Below, in pieces: positions 52,009 through 60,447 of a stretch of 64,000 nt of DNA (the stretch's first letter is position 1; every line of letters starts with the position of its first letter). The stretch is from assembly GCA_004000515.1 (NCBI GenBank), contig CP034537.1, positions 1,178,001 to 1,242,000 of the forward strand. The letters are read 5' to 3'. The DNA comes from Pseudomonas poae (GTDB lineage Bacteria; Pseudomonadota; Gammaproteobacteria; Pseudomonadales; Pseudomonadaceae). The notes beneath the pieces are model-generated. The model was not told where the DNA came from and made no database searches. It saw nothing but the letters and a program-made list of their open reading frames with translations. The translations under genes and the position numbers were made by a program.

Positions 52009-52860
52009 TCAACCCTGCCACTTACCGCCTTCAACAATCACGCTCTCAGGCTTGGTGTCATCGCTCAGCTCTTTACGCACATATTGGTCATACAGCTTGA
52101 GCAGGAATTTCTCTTCACCCAACTTCGCCAACTCGGCATTCACCCAGTCACGCAGCTCGATGTTGCCCTTCTTCACCGCTGGGGCGATCGGCGCTTCGTC
52201 GCCGAGTTTTTCTTCCAGCACGCGGTAGCCTGGGTTCTGCTTGGCCCAGCTGAACAGCACCAGGTTGTCTTGGGCATAGGCATCGCCACGGCCAGCGGAC
52301 AGCGCTTGCAGGGACTCGGAGTTTTTCTCGAACTTGAGCAGTTTCCAGTCCGGGTGGTTCTTGGTCAGCCAGATATCGGCGGTGGTGCCGGTGGTAACGA
52401 TGGTGGTGCGGGTAGCCAGGTCATCCAGGCTTTTCACCGCGCTGTCATTCGGCACCAGGGCCTGTACCGCGACTTTCAGGTTGGGGTTGGTGAAGTCCAC
52501 CGCTTCCTTGCGCTCAGGGGTCACGGTCATGTTGGCGAGGATCAGGTCGACCTTGTCGCTCTGCAGGAACGGAATGCGGCTGGCTGGCTCGACCGCGACG
52601 AACTCGACTTTGTTTTCATCGCCCAGCAAGTCCTTGGCGAATTGACGGCCGATGTCGGTATCGAAGCCCACGTAACGGCCTGCTTCGTTCACAAAGCCAA
52701 ACGGCGGCTTGTCGGTGAATACGCCGACGATCAGCTTGTCACGCGCCTTGATCTTGTCGATGTAGCTCGCGGCGGCAACGGGTTTTGCAGGCTCTTCGGC
52801 CTTTTTATCGCAGCCGGCCAGTACGGCGACGGCCAACAGTGGCAGTAGTAACTTTTTCAT
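52009..52860 (-). CDS. Polar amino-acid ABC transporter, substrate-binding lipoprotein
   Basis: Intact, 283 residues. Lipoprotein signal MKKLLLPLLAVAVLAGCDKK (lipobox LAGC). Family-3 binding fold: LIVGVFTDKPPFGFVNEAGR, YVGFDTDIGRQFAKDLLG, DLILANMTVTPERKEAVDFT. It is the last gene of a four-gene operon on the minus strand (two permeases, ATPase, binding protein), each overlapping the next. The ligand is not clear; with so many sulfur genes around, a cysteine-like compound is possible. Confidence 0.9.
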   Translation of the reverse strand: MKKLLLPLLAVAVLAGCDKKAEEPAKPVAAASYIDKIKARDKLIVGVFTDKPPFGFVNEAGRYVGFDTDIGRQFAKDLLGDENKVEFVAVEPASRIPFLQSDKVDLILANMTVTPERKEAVDFTNPNLKVAVQALVPNDSAVKSLDDLATRTTIVTTGTTADIWLTKNHPDWKLLKFEKNSESLQALSAGRGDAYAQDNLVLFSWAKQNPGYRVLEEKLGDEAPIAPAVKKGNIELRDWVNAELAKLGEEKFLLKLYDQYVRKELSDDTKPESVIVEGGKWQG

Positions 52861-53632
52861 AGCAGCTCCAGTTCCTTGGTTTTCTTGGGCAGTGTTGACA
52901 CAAAGGAGAACTTCTCCAGGAACTGCTGCGCGCGTGCGGTTTGCGGGTTCGTAAAGAATTCTTCGGGGGTGTTTTGTTCGAGGATTCGACCGGCCTCCAT
53001 GAACACCACGCGGTCGGCGACGGCGCGGGCAAAGGCCATTTCGTGGGTGACGATCAACAGGGTCATGCCATCGCGGGCCAGGCCCTGGATCACTTCCAGC
53101 ACCTCCTTGACCATTTCCGGGTCGAGGGCGGCGGTGACTTCATCAAACAGCATCACCTGGGGGTTCATGCACAGCGAACGCACGATGGCGATGCGCTGCT
53201 GCTGGCCGCCGGAGAGCTGGCGCGGGAAGGCGTCGCGCTTGTCGGCCAAGCCCACGCGATCCAGGAGTTTTTCGGCTTGCTCGCGGGCTTCGCGAGGATC
53301 ACGCTTCTGCACTTTCAGTGGGCCGAGCAGGATGTTGTCGAGCACGCTCATGTGCGGGAACAAGTGGTAGCTCTGGAACACCATGCCGATGTCCTGGCGC
53401 ACTTGGCGCCAGTCGGTTTTTTATCCAGCAGCTCGTTGCCAGCGAAACGCAGGCTGCCGCTGTGGGCCACTTCCAGCCCGTTAAGGCAACGCAGCAAGGT
53501 GCTTTTGCCGCAGCCGCTGGGGCCGAGGATCACCACCACTTCGCCGCTTTGCACGCTCAGGTCGATGCCTTTGAGCACCTGCTGGTCGCCGAAGTATTTA
53601 TTGAAACCCTGGAACTCGATCAATGCGCTCAT
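52857..53632 (-). CDS. Polar amino-acid ABC transporter, ATP-binding protein
   Basis: 258 residues after repair. Walker A VILGPSGCGKSTLLRCLNGL, Q-loop VFQSYHLFPHMSV, signature LSGGQQQR, Walker B VMLFDEVTAALDPEM and H-loop VTHEMAFARA. The D-loop region reads DEVTAALD rather than the more usual DEPTSALD. A missing a near 53410 (aaaaaa run) breaks it; restored it reads LLDKKTDWRQVRQDIGMVFQ. It overlaps both neighbours by 4 bases. Confidence 0.9.
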
Positions 53633-54288
53633 GCTTGGGCCCAGCGCCGTTCCAGCACCTTGGAGGCGGCCGACAACGGGTAGCAGATAAAGAAGAAAAA
53701 CAGGAACAGCACGCCGTAGATCAGCACTGACTCGTAGGTGCGTTCGATGATTTGCTGGCCAACCTTGATCACGTCCACGACGCCGATCAGCACCGCCAGC
53801 GAGCTGGTCTTGATGATGCGCGTGTAGACGTTGATGGTCGGCGGCGTCATGCGCTTGAGGGCCTGGGGCAGCAACACGTAGCCGTACAGCTGCGGGTCGG
53901 ACAGGCCAATCGACAAGCCCGCTTCGCGCTGGCCACGGGGCAGCGAATGCAACGCGCCGCGCACCACTTCACCCACTTCACTGGCGCCCCACAGCGACAG
54001 CACCAACACGGCACACCAGAAGCTCGGGATGCTCAGGCCGAAGAAAATCGGCAGGCCAAAAAACAGCAGGTACAACCACACCAGCACCGGGATCGCACGG
54101 AACAGTTCCAGATAGACCCGCAACACCGCGTTGATCACCTTGTTGTTCAACGTGCGCAGCACGCCGTACAGCACGCCGCCGACGGTGCTGAACGCGATGC
54201 TCAAGAATGAAATCGACAGCGTTTGCGCAGCGCCCTTGCCCAATTGCGGCAACGACACCCACAACAACTCAAGACCCGAACTGGCCAT
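53629..54288 (-). CDS. Polar amino-acid ABC transporter, permease 2
   Basis: Intact, 219 residues, HisMQ-type inner-membrane permease. RVYLELFRAIPVLVWLYLLF is the second-helix region, and the coupling loop is EAGLSIGLSDPQLYGYVLLP. It overlaps the ATPase gene by 4 bases and the upstream permease gene by 20. It would pair with permease 1. Confidence 0.9.
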   Translation of the reverse strand: MASSGLELLWVSLPQLGKGAAQTLSISFLSIAFSTVGGVLYGVLRTLNNKVINAVLRVYLELFRAIPVLVWLYLLFFGLPIFFGLSIPSFWCAVLVLSLWGASEVGEVVRGALHSLPRGQREAGLSIGLSDPQLYGYVLLPQALKRMTPPTINVYTRIIKTSSLAVLIGVVDVIKVGQQIIERTYESVLIYGVLFLFFFFICYPLSAASKVLERRWAQA

Positions 54289-54934
54289 GCTGAAGCCTCC
54301 TTTCCAGGCGGCTGAGCAGCAGCGACAGCGGCAAGAACAGCAACACGCAAATCAGCGTCAACACGGCGAGCATTTCGTAGGTCTTGTAGTAGAGGGCGAT
54401 GTAGCTCTTGGTGGTGTAGAGAATCTCTGGCACCGCCACGGCGGAGACTACGGTGGTCTCCTTAAGCAGGAAGATGAAGTTGGCGAACAGTGCCGGCAGG
54501 CTGAGGATGCCGGCCTGGGGCAGGATCACATGGCGCAACAGCTGCCAGTCCGACAGGCCGATGGATTTACCCGACTCGATCTGCGCCAGCGGCACCGCTT
54601 CCACACCAGCGCGCAGCACTTCGGTGAGGTAGGCACCGCCGAGGAACGTCATGGTGATGATCGCCGCCCAAAACCCGGAGATATTAAACCCCAGAGCCGG
54701 CAGCGCGAAGTAGACGAAAAACAGTTGGATCAGCAGCGGCGTGTTCCGCGCCAGCTCGACGTACAGCGCCACCAGGCGCGACAGGTAGGGCGTGCGGAAT
54801 ACCAGCAGTGCGGCGTTGATCAGCGCCACCAGCAGGGAGGTGGCAATGGCGATCAGGCCCACTTGCAGCGTCACGCCCACGGCCTTTAAAAACGCCGGCA
54901 AGGTGCTGAGGATAAAAGCGAAATCGAAGGTCAT
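54269..54934 (-). CDS. Polar amino-acid ABC transporter, permease 1
   Basis: Intact, 221 residues. ALYVELARNTPLLIQLFFVY, then the coupling loop ESGKSIGLSDWQLLRHVILP and FIFLLKETTVVSAVAVPEIL. It is the first gene of the operon. The promoter region before it (54935-55140) is AT-rich near 55018-55075. Confidence 0.9.
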   Translation of the reverse strand: MTFDFAFILSTLPAFLKAVGVTLQVGLIAIATSLLVALINAALLVFRTPYLSRLVALYVELARNTPLLIQLFFVYFALPALGFNISGFWAAIITMTFLGGAYLTEVLRAGVEAVPLAQIESGKSIGLSDWQLLRHVILPQAGILSLPALFANFIFLLKETTVVSAVAVPEILYTTKSYIALYYKTYEMLAVLTLICVLLFLPLSLLLSRLERRLQHGQFGS

Positions 54935-55140
54935 CGGAAGTCCAAAACGTCGCAGGGGTAATGCGACGTGCGCGGTTCGATCCGGCGTGGGTAACGTCGG
55001 GTAGCGCGAACTTTAAAGGTATAAAAAGAAAATTTAAATACCCAAATAGCATATTGATATCACTCAAAAAGATAACCGCCGGATTCGCGGGTTTGCCGGG
55101 TGACGGCTATGGTCTTGGGGTCTGTGATTCGAGGGAATGA
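54935..55140 (-). promoter_or_regulatory. Promoter region of the amino-acid ABC operon
   Basis: No gene seen apart from the tiny frame that follows. Read on the minus strand, gggtatttaaattttctttt (about 55026-55045) recalls the tatt-rich elements ahead of tauA and tcyJ, and tttataccttt could serve as a -10. A regulatory role is inferred. Confidence 0.35.
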
Positions 55141-55230
55141 ATGATGAAAGAATTGAAACCGATGGATCCGCAGGAGTTGGTGAAATGGTTGGTGGCGTTG
55201 CGTAGGGCGATCAGTACCCAACCTGTCTGA
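55141..55230 (+). CDS. Possible 29-residue small protein
   Basis: ATG ATG start, reading MMKELKPMDPQELVKWLVAL then RRAISTQPV and stop. cgaggga lies a few bases upstream. Composition is protein-like and amphipathic, but it could be chance or a gene fragment. No family recognised. Confidence 0.3.
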   Translation: MMKELKPMDPQELVKWLVALRRAISTQPV

Positions 55231-55265
55231 ATCGGCTCAACCGTGGAGAGCGATAGCCACACCTC

Positions 55266-55399
55266 TGTAGTGAGCGGGCTTGCCCCGCGCTGGGTGGCGA
55301 AGCCGCCCCAATAAGGCCGCCGCGTAGTGTCAGGTAAAACGCGATGCCTGGTTCCAGGGCGGCTGCGCCACTCAGCGCGGGGCAAGCCCGCTCACTACA
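55266..55399. repeat. REP doublet, family 2
   Basis: tgtagtgagcgggcttgccc and its complement with inner gggtggcgaagccgccc-type arms, as at 9962. The right inner arm has cactcagcg where 9962 has cacccagcg. Confidence 0.85.
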
Positions 55400-55406
55400 G
55401 TGTGGC

Positions 55407-55431
55407 TATCGCAGGCAAGCCCGCTCCCACA
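55407..55431. repeat. Single REP, family 1
   Basis: tatcgcaggcaagcccgctc ccaca, one unpaired family-1 element placed seven bases after a family-2 doublet. It is the only place in the window where the two families touch. Confidence 0.75.
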
Positions 55432-55460
55432 GTTTTGACCGTATTCCAGACCCAATAAAA

Positions 55461-55490
55461 AACGCCGACGCTATGCAAGCCATCGGCGTT
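55461..55490 (-). terminator. Terminator of the second metQ gene
   Basis: Stem aacgccga (55461-55468) / tcggcgtt (55483-55490) lies 29 bases beyond the metQ stop. On the minus strand the stem is followed by tttttatt, a normal intrinsic terminator. Confidence 0.75.
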
Positions 55491-55518
55491 GAAACCTTGA
55501 AGGGGGTTTTCAGTTACA

Positions 55519-56301
55519 TCAGAACGCAGGCACGACCGCGCCGCTGTATTTCTTCTCGATGAAGGCTTTGACTTCAGGGCTGGTCAGGGCCTTGGAAAGC
55601 TTCTGGATGGCATCGCTGTCCTTGTTGTCCGGACGCGCTACCAGGAAGTTAACGTAAGGCGAGTCAGCGCTTTCCAGAATCAGTGCGTCTTTCGCTGGGT
55701 TCAGGCCGGCTTCCAGGGCGTAGTTGGTGTTGATCAGGTCCAGGTCAACCTGGTCCAGTACGCGTGGCAGCAGGGCTGATTCCAGCTCTTTGAATTTCAG
55801 GTGTTTCGGGTTGCTGGCAATGTCTTTCGGCGTGGCCAGGGCGTTGGTTGGGTCTTTCAGGGTGATCACGCCCGCCTTTTGCAGCAGCAACAGGGCACGG
55901 CCGCTGTTGGAGCCTTCGTTCGGGATGGCCACGGTGGCGCCGTCTTTCAGGTCTTCAATTTTCTTGATCTTTTTCGAGTAGCCGCCGAACGGTTCAACGT
56001 GCACGCCGACCACGGTCACCAGGTTGGTGCCCTTGCCCTTGTTGAAGTTTTCCAGGTACGGCAGGGTCTGGAAGTAGTTGGCGTCCAGACGCTTCTCGGC
56101 CACTTGCACGTTAGGTTGCACGTAGTCGGTGAAGACTTTGATTTCCAGGTCCACGCCTTCTTTGGCCAGAGTTGGCTTGACCAGTTCGAGGATCTCCGCG
56201 TGCGGGATCGGGGTGGCCGCAACCACCAGCTTCTCGTTGGCCTGGGCGAAGCTTGCAGTCAGGGCAGCCGCCAGTGCGGTAAACAACAGAACCTTTTTCA
56301 T
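55519..56301 (-). CDS. metQ: MetQ/NlpA-family binding protein (second copy)
   Basis: Intact, 260 residues. Signal peptide MKKVLLFTALAAALTASFAQ, cleaved near ANEK, with no lipobox. Fold blocks: LVVAATPIPHAEILELVKPT, FTDYVQPNVQVAEKRLDANY, HVEPFGGYSKKIKKIEDLKD, GATVAIPNEGSNSGRALLLL and ALLPRVLDQVDLDLINTNYA. There is no metN or metI beside it, so it would dock on a transporter encoded elsewhere, perhaps the metNI at 29-31 kb. It differs markedly from the first MetQ, so a different ligand form is possible. Confidence 0.9.
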   Translation of the reverse strand: MKKVLLFTALAAALTASFAQANEKLVVAATPIPHAEILELVKPTLAKEGVDLEIKVFTDYVQPNVQVAEKRLDANYFQTLPYLENFNKGKGTNLVTVVGVHVEPFGGYSKKIKKIEDLKDGATVAIPNEGSNSGRALLLLQKAGVITLKDPTNALATPKDIASNPKHLKFKELESALLPRVLDQVDLDLINTNYALEAGLNPAKDALILESADSPYVNFLVARPDNKDSDAIQKLSKALTSPEVKAFIEKKYSGAVVPAF

Positions 56302-56428
56302 GCAGTGTCCTTATCGGAATTCCGAGGGCGTCTGTGACGACCGTTTTTATAGGGTGTGCCAGCGAAGTGCTATCGCGGCGTGGGAGTGACAATACCTAGA
56401 TTTTTTATTCCCGAACAATATCTTTTAT
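56302..56428 (-). promoter_or_regulatory. metQ (second copy) promoter region
   Basis: No gene. On the minus strand gaataaaagatattg and ggaataaaaaatc form an imperfect tandem, and ctataaaa further down could be a -10. aataaaaga is shared with the tcyJ leader. Confidence 0.35.
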
Positions 56429-57354
56429 TCACGTTGATATTCCATTTTGTTCATGCAGGAATTTTCTTAATGTTTCCTGCTCCGCCGGGCTCGCGCTGTT
56501 AAAGATCCGCTGCACTTGCTCAAGCGGCGACCCCGCCACCGGCAGGTTCAAGTGCTCCGGCAGAATCTCGTCGCCACTGCTCACCAGCAGCGCAAAGTGA
56601 ATAACGTTTTCCAGCTCGCGGGTATTGCCCGGCCAACTGTGGTGTTCCAACACGTGCTGGGCGGCGTCGCTGATCAGCGGCACTGGCAGGTCCAGGCGCT
56701 GGCTGTAGATGCCCAGGAAATACTCAGCCAGGGACAGAATGTCGCCGACACGCTCACGCAGCGCCGGTAACTCCAGTTGGCCTTCACTCAGGTAATGGAA
56801 CAGACGCTCATGAAACTTGCCCGCCGCCACGGCCTGGGCCAAGTCGATGCTGGTGGCCGCCACCAGGCGCACATCCACCGGGCTTGGCTGATGGGCACCG
56901 ACGCGGGTGACTTCATGGTTTTCCAGGGCGGCGAGTAATTTGACCTGGATCGGCAACGGCAAATCGCCGATCTCATCCAGGTACAAGGTGCCGCCGTTGG
57001 CCGAGCCAAACCACCCCGCGCGGCTGCTGGCAGCGCCGCTGTGGCTGCCGGCGGCATAGCCGAACAACTCGGCATCGGCGTAAGTCGGGCTGATGGCGCC
57101 GCAATTGACCGACACAAACAAACCGCCGCGATCACTGCCACGGTGAATATGGCGCGCCAGTAATTCTTTACCGCTGCCGGTCTCGCCGCGAATCAACACG
57201 GGCAAGGCGCGGGGGCGAGGCTTTCGAGGTCTTCGCGCAATTGGCGCGAGCGCGGGTCGACAAACACCAGCGCCTTGGCGCGGATGCTCAGCGGGCTTTT
57301 ATCGGCGTCGGGAAAGGTCAGCAGTGGCTGGCCGTAGGTTTCATGCAGACTCAT
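56429..57354 (-). CDS. sfnR: SfnR-like sigma-54 activator with degenerate GAFTGA and no C-terminal HTH
   Basis: 308 residues after restoring a c near 57207 (LAPAPLPVLIRGETGSGKEL). It is mainly an AAA+ sigma-54 activator domain: Walker A IRGETGSGKELLARHIH, Walker B GGTLYLDEIGDLPLPIQVKL, sensor blocks VDVRLVAATSIDLAQA and HSWPGNTRELENVIHFALLV. There is no N-terminal sensory domain, only about 45 residues, as in SfnR of the dimethylsulfone pathway. The loop that should read GAFTGA reads GSHSGA (in LFGYAAGSHSGAASSRAGWF). After LPEHLNLPVAGSPLEQ only about 30 residues remain, with no recognisable Fis-type helix-turn-helix. It lies 127 bases from the second metQ, same strand. Confidence 0.8.
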
Positions 57355-57403
57355 GGCAGGCTCCCGCCCCGGATCCACTCAGGGACGGGGCGTTGAAAAA
57401 TGT

Positions 57404-57985
57404 TCAGGCACTACGCCGGGCGTGATGCTCAAGGCGGTTTTGCAGGCGATAGAGGTAAGCGAAACCCTGCTCCCAACGCTGGTGGCCGGACTTCACATTG
57501 ATATGGCCGGCGCCCGACAGGATGCCGGCTTCGGCACCCCAGTTGCGTGCCAGCTCCAGGGCCCGTGGGGCGCTGACGGCGCTGTCGTTGTCGGAGCTGA
57601 CGACCTGGCTCGGGAACGGCAGCAGGTCAGTCGGGATCGGCGCGAAATTACGCAAGGCAGGCGAGCAAGCAGGTCGTTCAACATCAGCCGGGGCCACCAG
57701 CAAGGCACCGCGCACCTGACGCAAAAACTGCACCGGCGCGGTGGCCGCCCAATGGGCCACGGTGATGCAGCCCAGGCTATGGGCAATCAGGATCACCGGC
57801 GTGCTGTCTGCAGCGATAGCCTCGGCCAGCGCCGCCACCCAGTCTTCGCGACGCGGGGTCAGCCAATCGGCCTGCTCCACACGAGCGCTGTTGGGCAGGC
57901 TGTTCTGCCAATGACTTTGCCAATGATCTTCTGGCGATCCTTGCCAGCCCGGCACGATCAGATAACGAATCGACTCGCTGTGCAT
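57404..57985 (-). CDS. RBBP9/YdeN-family serine hydrolase
   Basis: Intact, 193 residues, small alpha/beta hydrolase. IRYLIVPGWQGSPEDHWQSH gives the oxyanion-side GWQGS, VILIAHSLGCITVAHWA the nucleophile elbow (His-Ser-Leu-Gly), and AGILSGAGHINVKSGHQRWE the catalytic His (GHIN). The substrate is unknown. It is on the same strand as the sfnR-like gene, 49 bases upstream of it, so they may be co-transcribed. Confidence 0.9.
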   Translation of the reverse strand: MHSESIRYLIVPGWQGSPEDHWQSHWQNSLPNSARVEQADWLTPRREDWVAALAEAIAADSTPVILIAHSLGCITVAHWAATAPVQFLRQVRGALLVAPADVERPACSPALRNFAPIPTDLLPFPSQVVSSDNDSAVSAPRALELARNWGAEAGILSGAGHINVKSGHQRWEQGFAYLYRLQNRLEHHARRSA

Positions 57986-58105
57986 GGGTGTGCCCTCCTG
58001 CAGCGTTTAACGTTGTAGGACAGTATAGGGACGAGGGTTATATTCGTTAAGGAATAAGAAGCTATTTATTAATAACCAAAAACTCAACCGCAGTGGAGAT
58101 CCAAA

Positions 58106-58129
58106 TGTGGGAGCAAGCCCGCTCCCACA
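58106..58129. repeat. REP remnant, family 1
   Basis: tgtgggagc aagccc gctcccaca, a collapsed hairpin with only six bases between the arms, in the 250-base gap between the hydrolase and exbD. Confidence 0.75.
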
Positions 58130-58178
58130 CTGACCTGATTTCAGATTGACATCTGTGGCAATCCTCAAATCACAGGCA

Positions 58179-58217
58179 AAAAAAAGGCCGCACCCTGCCA
58201 AGGAGACGGCCAAAAAA
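58179..58217 (-). terminator. Terminator of tonB-exbB-exbD
   Basis: ggccg (58186-58190) and cggcc (58207-58211) form the stem, with weaker pairing inside. On the minus strand it is preceded by aatttttt and followed by a run of eight t. It lies 19 bases past the exbD stop. Confidence 0.75.
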
Positions 58218-58235
58218 TTGTCGAGGCATTTGCAA

Positions 58236-58637
58236 CTAACGAGCGGTAATCACCGACAGCTTGGTAATGCCCGCACGTTCGATAGACGCCATGGCTCGCG
58301 CCACTTCGCCGTAGTTCACTCCATCGTCAGCCTGCAGTTGCACCCGAACCTCCGGGTCCTTGGCTTTCGCCGACTGCAGGTTGAATTCCAGCAGGTCCGG
58401 CTGGATTTCGTCCTTGTTGATAAACACTTTGCCAGCGCCGTCGATGCTCACCACCAGCGGGTCCTTCTGCTCTACCGGCGCCACAGACTCGGTCTTGGGC
58501 AGGTTGATCGGGATCGCGTTGGTCAGCAGTGGCGCGGTGACGATAAACACCACCAGCAGTACCAGCATCACGTCCACCAGCGGCGTGACGTTGATCTCGC
58601 TCAGTACCTCATCGCTGTCTTGTGTGGAGAAGGCCAT
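58236..58637 (-). CDS. exbD: ExbD, energy-transducing accessory protein
   Basis: Intact, 133 residues. One N-terminal membrane helix with the essential Asp22 (NVTPLVDVMLVLLVVFIVTA), then a periplasmic domain (VVSIDGAGKVFINKDEI, ITKLSVITAR). With ExbB it converts the proton gradient into motion of TonB. It starts one base after the exbB stop. Confidence 0.93.
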   Translation of the reverse strand: MAFSTQDSDEVLSEINVTPLVDVMLVLLVVFIVTAPLLTNAIPINLPKTESVAPVEQKDPLVVSIDGAGKVFINKDEIQPDLLEFNLQSAKAKDPEVRVQLQADDGVNYGEVARAMASIERAGITKLSVITAR

Positions 58638-58638
58638 T

Positions 58639-59358
58639 TCAGGACGCCTCCTTCACTTTTTGCGGGGTACCGGCAGCGGCTTTGTTCAGTGTGGGGTGCA
58701 GCAGCACACGGAACGAATTTTTCTGCGCCAGGCTGTAGAAGTCGTGGGCGAAGTCGTCCAGGTCGGCGGCGGTGAGCTTGAGGCGACGCAGGAAGTAGTT
58801 GTAGACCAGCACCGCAGGCACGGCGACGGCGATACCCACGCCGGTGGCAACCAGTGCGGCACCAATCGGGCCGGCCACGGTTTCGAGGCTGGCGGAACCG
58901 GCGGCGCTGATGCCTTTGAGGGCTTCCATGATGCCCCACACGGTGCCGAACAGACCGATAAACGGCGAGGTACTGCCGATACTGGCAACCACGGCCAAGC
59001 CGGTTTCCAGCGAGCGGCGTTCACGCACGATCTGCTGGCGCAGGGCGCGTTCGAGGCGGTCCTGGTGGTTGATCGCCTGGCTCAGGTCAGCCGCGTGCGG
59101 GGCGTCGCCCACTTGGATCGCGGCGTAACCGGCCTGCGCCACGCGGGCAGCGGCGCCCGGTTGGGTTTCAGCCAGTTCGGCGGCAGAGTCGAGACTCGAC
59201 GCCGCCCAGAACTGTTTGTGGAATTTGCGATCCTGCGCCTTGAGGCGACCGAACTGCACGCCCTTGAGCAAGGCCAAGCCCCAGGTGGCGACCGAAAAGA
59301 CCACCAGCAGCCAGATCACCGCGCTTTCGATGGATTCAAGTGGAGATGCTAATGCCAT
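58639..59358 (-). CDS. exbB: ExbB, proton channel subunit
   Basis: Intact, 239 residues with three membrane helices (VIWLLVVFSVATWGLALLKG; SIGSTSPFIGLFGTVWGIME; GAALVATGVGIAVAVPAVLV). The last two carry the family-conserved pore residues (SPFIGLFGTV; TGVGIAVAVPAV). The ATG at 59358 (MALASPLESIES) has gaggga upstream; a longer frame to 59397 is unlikely. It is the middle gene of tonB-exbB-exbD. Confidence 0.93.
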   Translation of the reverse strand: MALASPLESIESAVIWLLVVFSVATWGLALLKGVQFGRLKAQDRKFHKQFWAASSLDSAAELAETQPGAAARVAQAGYAAIQVGDAPHAADLSQAINHQDRLERALRQQIVRERRSLETGLAVVASIGSTSPFIGLFGTVWGIMEALKGISAAGSASLETVAGPIGAALVATGVGIAVAVPAVLVYNYFLRRLKLTAADLDDFAHDFYSLAQKNSFRVLLHPTLNKAAAGTPQKVKEAS

Positions 59359-59412
59359 GATGTGTTCCCTCTGTGCAGGTCGCGGCGTGTGCAACACACC
59401 GCAGCCGAATAG

Positions 59413-60224
59413 TTAGTGAATCTTGAAATCGATCGGTACGCTGACCCAGCCGTCCTGAGCCACATCGCCTTGCTTGGCCGGTACGAAGCTCCAGCGCTTC
59501 ACGGCGGCCAAGGCAGCGTCGTCGAGTTGCTGGCGACCGCTGCTTTTCTGGATCTGGATCTCACCCGGTTTGCCGCTGGCCAGTACATGCACCCTGAGCA
59601 ACACCGTGCCTTCCCAGCCCCGGCGCTGGGCCAGTGACGGGTACTCGGGCGCCGGGTTCTTCAGGTACGCAGCGTTGGCCGAAGCGGGTGTCACCGGGGC
59701 CGGCGCGGGTGGAGCGGGCGGCGCAGGCGGTGCCGGTTTCGGTGGCGTAGGCGGCTGCTCGACCGGTTTAGGGGCGGGTTCAGGCTTAGGCACCGGTTTG
59801 GGCACGGGCTTGGGTTTTGGAATCGGTTTTTGGGCGCAGGTTTTGCGGCCAACTCATCCACGACCGGTGGCGGTGGTTCAACCACAGGCGGCGGTGGTGG
59901 TGGCGGTACAGGCGGTGGCGGCTCAACCACCGGCGGCGCCGGCTGGGAGAACTCGATGGTCATTGGCGGAATTTCCGGCGGCACGATCGGCAGCACCGGG
60001 GTCGGCTTCTGGGCCACCCAGTAAATCACCGCACCGTGCAGGGCCAGAACCAGCAAGCCCAGCAAAATCCCTTCGCGACGGCTAGAGAAACGCTTCGGGG
60101 TCTTCTGCGTTCGCAGTTGCCCCAACGGCGCGCGGTGCGGCCGGCCAAGGTCGACCAACTCACCACTCGGTGCCTGGCGCCATTGCGCCTCTTGTGCACT
60201 GGCGGCGGTTTGGACATTGCCCAT
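59413..60224 (-). CDS. tonB: TonB
   Basis: 270 residues after repair. TonB spans the periplasm and drives siderophore and vitamin receptors. It has a cytoplasmic N-terminal tail of about 50 residues, one membrane anchor (GILLGLLVLALHGAVIYWVA), a long Pro-rich spacer (PPPPVPPPPPPPVVEPPPP, then KP-repeats), and the C-terminal domain (EYPSLAQRRGWEGTVLLRVH, ending VSVPIDFKIH). The extended cytoplasmic tail is a feature of Pseudomonas TonB. A missing a near 59836, just before the KP repeats, breaks the frame. GGGAG lies about 8 bases before the ATG at 60224. Confidence 0.93.
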
Positions 60225-60447
60225 TGATTCACTCCCTACGGTTTTTAAGCAAAAAAACCGACAGGCCTGCATGGAAGGCCGTCGTGGGCTGAATCATCGG
60301 GGCCAGACGCTTATCTCTTAAAGTAATCTTTACAGTTATACATAGACCCAAAACGAATAAATGAAACATCTAGAAACGTCAAAGCCCCGTTTTACGAGGG
60401 CTCCAGACGTGGTGCATTTTTCGATGCTTTCCAGGCATACAAAATAT
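60225..60447. promoter_or_regulatory. Gap between tonB and the LysR gene
   Basis: The tonB promoter must lie here (60225-60345 on the minus strand). No clear Fur box (gataatgataatcattatc type) is visible. Near 60383 aaagccccgttttacgaggg could form a weak hairpin after the LysR gene. Otherwise I see nothing. Confidence 0.3.
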
